Source: Desulfobacterales bacterium (GTDB taxonomy: Bacteria > Desulfobacterota > Desulfobacteria > Desulfobacterales > Desulfosalsimonadaceae). From it: DNA of 9,056 nt. Below are positions 6,666-9,056 of the stretch, in pieces; within the stretch, counting starts at the first letter, position 1; each line of letters starts with the position of its first letter. Under the pieces are notes generated by a model. The model saw nothing but the letters and a program-made list of their open reading frames with translations, was not told the origin of the DNA and searched no databases. The position numbers and the translations under genes are program-made. The stretch covers positions 1-9,056 of the forward strand of contig JAGTVF010000140.1 in the NCBI GenBank assembly GCA_018224315.1. The letters are read 5' to 3'.

Positions 6666-6737
6666 GGTATTATTCAAAAGCTCGGATCAGACCGGTCCAC
6701 AACCCTTTGGCGGCGTCAGGCGCGGCCATCAGCGCAA

Positions 6738-9041
6738 ATGTTGCAAATGCCCATGTTTCGATTTTTACGGAAACAAACCTGTCTGTGGATGGCCGCCATA
6801 TGTGCAGCGGTGCTGATGACAAATGCCGCTGTCGCCCAGAAAATCTCTGATCCTGCGCTGACCAGCGGCGGCTGGCAGGTCTTTGCCGACCGGCTCACCT
6901 ATGATCCGGAAACGCAGTTGTACAAGGCCCTGGGCAACGTATTGATCATTCAGGGCCAGAAAGAATTAACAGCAGACTTTGCCACCCTTGACCAGGCGGC
7001 CAAAACGGCCAAAGCCGAAGGCAACGTGGTACTGATATCCGGCGGTGACCGAATGTCCGGACAGCGCCTGGAAATGAACATGGCCGACAACACCGGCACC
7101 CTTTACGACGGATTTGTGTTTATCCGGGAAAATCAGTTCCGCATCCGCGGCGATCGCATTGAAAAAACCGGCGAGGCCTCCTACCGGGTTCATGAAGCCT
7201 CTCTGACCACCTGCGAAGGCGATTCGCCGGACTGGCAGATCACCGGAAAGGAAGTGGACGTCACCATAGAGGGCTATGGATATGTTTCCCATGCGGCTTT
7301 CCGGGTTCGGCAAATGCCCATGCTGTATATGCCCTGGTTCATGTTTCCGGCCAAGACCGAGCGGCAAAGCGGCCTGCTGCCGCCCAGTGCCACTTATTCC
7401 AGCCGCAACGGCATTGAATACACCCAGCCGTATTTCTGGGCCATATCCGATAACACGGATGCCACCTTTTATTATCAGCACCTGCAGGAGCGGGGTGAAA
7501 GACTGGGCGCTGAATACCGCTACATGCGCTCTGAGGATTCCAAAGGCATTTTGATGATCGACGGGTTTAAAGACCGCAGAATCGATGACGGCACCGAGCA
7601 AGCAGAAGAGCTCTGGGGATATGATAACGACAACGCGCCACGGCCCAATGACGACAGATACTGGTTTCGGGCAAAGATCGACCAGGAGATTTTCGGCGGG
7701 GCCATGGCCCGGCTGGATCTCGACGTGGTCAGCGACCAGGACTATCTCCGGGAGTTTTCCGGCGGGTACATGGGATATGATGCTGCAGAAGAACAGTTTT
7801 TTTCCGAGTTCGGGCGGGATCTCGATGATGAGAACAATCCGGTTCGCACCAACCGTCTAAATATCAACAAGATCTGGAATTATCACGTCTTAAACACAGA
7901 CCTGGCCTGGTATGATGATGTAATCAAGCGGCGGCAAAGCGATACCAATGATACCCTCCAGCGGCTTCCCCGGGTGGGATACAGCGCCCTCAAACAGCCC
8001 CTGCTCGATGTTCCCGGCTTTTCCAATCAGATGCTGTTTGCCTCCATGGACAGCGAATACACCTATTTTTTCCGGGAAGACGGACTGACCGGCCACCGGA
8101 TGGATCTCCACCCCCGAATCTATCTGCCGGTCCGCCTTTATCAGAGCTTTACTTTTGAGCCGTCACTGGGCTTCCGCCAGACCGCCTGGTATGTGGACGG
8201 CGACCGGGAGGATTACACCGCCGGCGCCGAGCGCTACAAGCACCGGGAAATGTATGACATCGGTGCTGAGCTCTCCACTGAGCTAAGCCGGGTGTTTTCC
8301 GTTGACAGCGAAAATGTGGAAAAGATCAAGCACCTGATCATTCCCTTGCTTTCCTATGAGTATGTGCCCGAGTCCGATCAGTCGGAATTTCCCTTTTTTG
8401 ATGAAAACGACCGGTATCAGCAGCGCAACCGCATGGCGTTTTCCCTTACCCAGTTTCTGACCTCCAGGCGCACGGTTGCCGGCCCGGAAAAACCAGAAGA
8501 ACCAGAAAAAAATAACGGGCCCGAACACCGCTACAATCAGTTTCTGCGCTTTTATATCGAGCAGGGCTATGATTTCAACCAGAGCCAGGACCCGAATCTG
8601 GCCTTTGAACCCCTGTTTGCCGAACTCGACTTCACCCCGGCCCGGCCGGTTACCCTGCGCGCAGACGCCCAATGGAGCCACGAGGCCGACAAATTCATCT
8701 CCACCAACCTCTCTGTTCATTACCGCAGCAGCCGGGGTGACAGGCTTCACGCCGAATACCGCAACAACCGGGAATATCAATCCGAGGTGGAATACCGCAA
8801 TACCAACCAGCAGGCCCGCCAAAGCCTGTATTTGGAAGCCGAAACCCCAGTAACCCGCCGATTGACCCTTCTGGCGCATTACGAGCGAAGCCTGGAAACA
8901 GATGAAAGCATTGAAACCGGCCTGGGTTTTCGCTGGCGATCCCAGTGCTGGACCCTCCAGGTTCGGTATGAAAAAGAGGGCGAGGACCATGACATCGCTT
9001 TTATGATCAATCTATACGGGCTTGGTGAATTCGGTGATTGA
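6738..9041 (+). CDS. lptD: LPS assembly outer-membrane protein LptD (OstA/Imp)
   Basis: The protein is about 767 residues from this ATG, in the normal range for LptD. With LptE it forms the outer-membrane translocon that inserts lipopolysaccharide into the outer leaflet. A signal peptide is clear: basic MFRFLRK, then hydrophobic LWMAAICAAVLM, then a cleavage site after AVA. An LptA/OstA-like periplasmic beta-jellyroll follows (about 40-145; WQVFADRLTYDPETQLYKALGN and AEGNVVLISGGDRMSGQRLEM). Next comes the barrel entry MLYMPWFMFPAKTERQSGLLPP and a long beta-barrel rich in aromatic alternating strands. The chain ends in a strand before TGA 9039-9041. A Pro/Glu/Lys-rich loop (GPEKPEEPEKNNGPEH) lies around bases 8478-8527. 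Apart from the signal peptide, only C159 and C737 (SQCW) are present, enough for one disulfide. The start could be ATG 6738, 6747 or 6753; none has a good ribosome binding site. The upstream in-frame GTG at 6657 is too near the promoter and would precede the signal peptide by a nonsense-like stretch. Confidence 0.93.
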   Translation: MLQMPMFRFLRKQTCLWMAAICAAVLMTNAAVAQKISDPALTSGGWQVFADRLTYDPETQLYKALGNVLIIQGQKELTADFATLDQAAKTAKAEGNVVLISGGDRMSGQRLEMNMADNTGTLYDGFVFIRENQFRIRGDRIEKTGEASYRVHEASLTTCEGDSPDWQITGKEVDVTIEGYGYVSHAAFRVRQMPMLYMPWFMFPAKTERQSGLLPPSATYSSRNGIEYTQPYFWAISDNTDATFYYQHLQERGERLGAEYRYMRSEDSKGILMIDGFKDRRIDDGTEQAEELWGYDNDNAPRPNDDRYWFRAKIDQEIFGGAMARLDLDVVSDQDYLREFSGGYMGYDAAEEQFFSEFGRDLDDENNPVRTNRLNINKIWNYHVLNTDLAWYDDVIKRRQSDTNDTLQRLPRVGYSALKQPLLDVPGFSNQMLFASMDSEYTYFFREDGLTGHRMDLHPRIYLPVRLYQSFTFEPSLGFRQTAWYVDGDREDYTAGAERYKHREMYDIGAELSTELSRVFSVDSENVEKIKHLIIPLLSYEYVPESDQSEFPFFDENDRYQQRNRMAFSLTQFLTSRRTVAGPEKPEEPEKNNGPEHRYNQFLRFYIEQGYDFNQSQDPNLAFEPLFAELDFTPARPVTLRADAQWSHEADKFISTNLSVHYRSSRGDRLHAEYRNNREYQSEVEYRNTNQQARQSLYLEAETPVTRRLTLLAHYERSLETDESIETGLGFRWRSQCWTLQVRYEKEGEDHDIAFMINLYGLGEFGD

Positions 9042-9056
9042 TCGGTGAAACCATCC

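Noticed and set aside
6966..7601. Minus-strand frame of 211 codons (and 8283-8990, 235 codons)
   Set aside because: Both are antisense to lptD, which has a signal peptide, jellyroll and barrel features. The antisense translations look like codon-bias shadows.

Overview
The window looks like a chromosomal segment from an anaerobic, LPS-bearing (diderm) bacterium, most probably a Desulfobacterota (sulfate-reducer type) lineage. This is an inference. It rests on the LptD outer-membrane assembly protein, a small clostridial-type 2[4Fe-4S] ferredoxin, an unusual cysteine synthase/cysteinyl-tRNA synthetase fusion, and the moderately GC-rich codon use. I see no mobile elements, phage genes, tRNA/rRNA genes or CRISPR arrays. 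Coding density is high, and no stretch over 300 bases lacks a gene.

Layout. Six genes lie on the minus strand and one on the plus strand, diverging from a compact promoter region at about 6565-6737. Leftward (minus), in transcription order, are: a YhaM-type OB-fold/HD phosphohydrolase-nuclease (5608-6564); thymidylate kinase tmk (4918-5565); a 766-residue CysK-CysRS fusion (2576-4876); an unrecognised 278-residue protein joined to it by an ATGA stop/start overlap (1743-2579); a 62-residue ferredoxin with its own promoter, strong ribosome binding site and terminator (1418-1606); and a lactate-racemase-domain (DUF2088/LarA-like) protein that runs off the left edge (1-1247). The first four genes have gaps of only about 40 bases or overlap, so they probably form one operon. 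Rightward (plus) is lptD (6738-9041), complete apart from some doubt over which Met is the start. The last 15 bases (9042-9056) hold nothing I can assign.

How the genes fit together. The putative operon mixes nucleotide/RNA housekeeping (YhaM-like, Tmk) with cysteine metabolism. Its most interesting member is the fusion protein. The cysteine synthase half keeps all its PLP-site motifs. The CysRS half is full length and keeps all four zinc/cysteine-binding residues, but it has lost the HIGH motif, the GGGxD segment and KMSKS. That pattern suggests a cysteine-binding domain no longer able to make cysteinyl-adenylate in the normal way. It makes the fusion and its translationally coupled unknown partner the best candidate for an undescribed function in this window.
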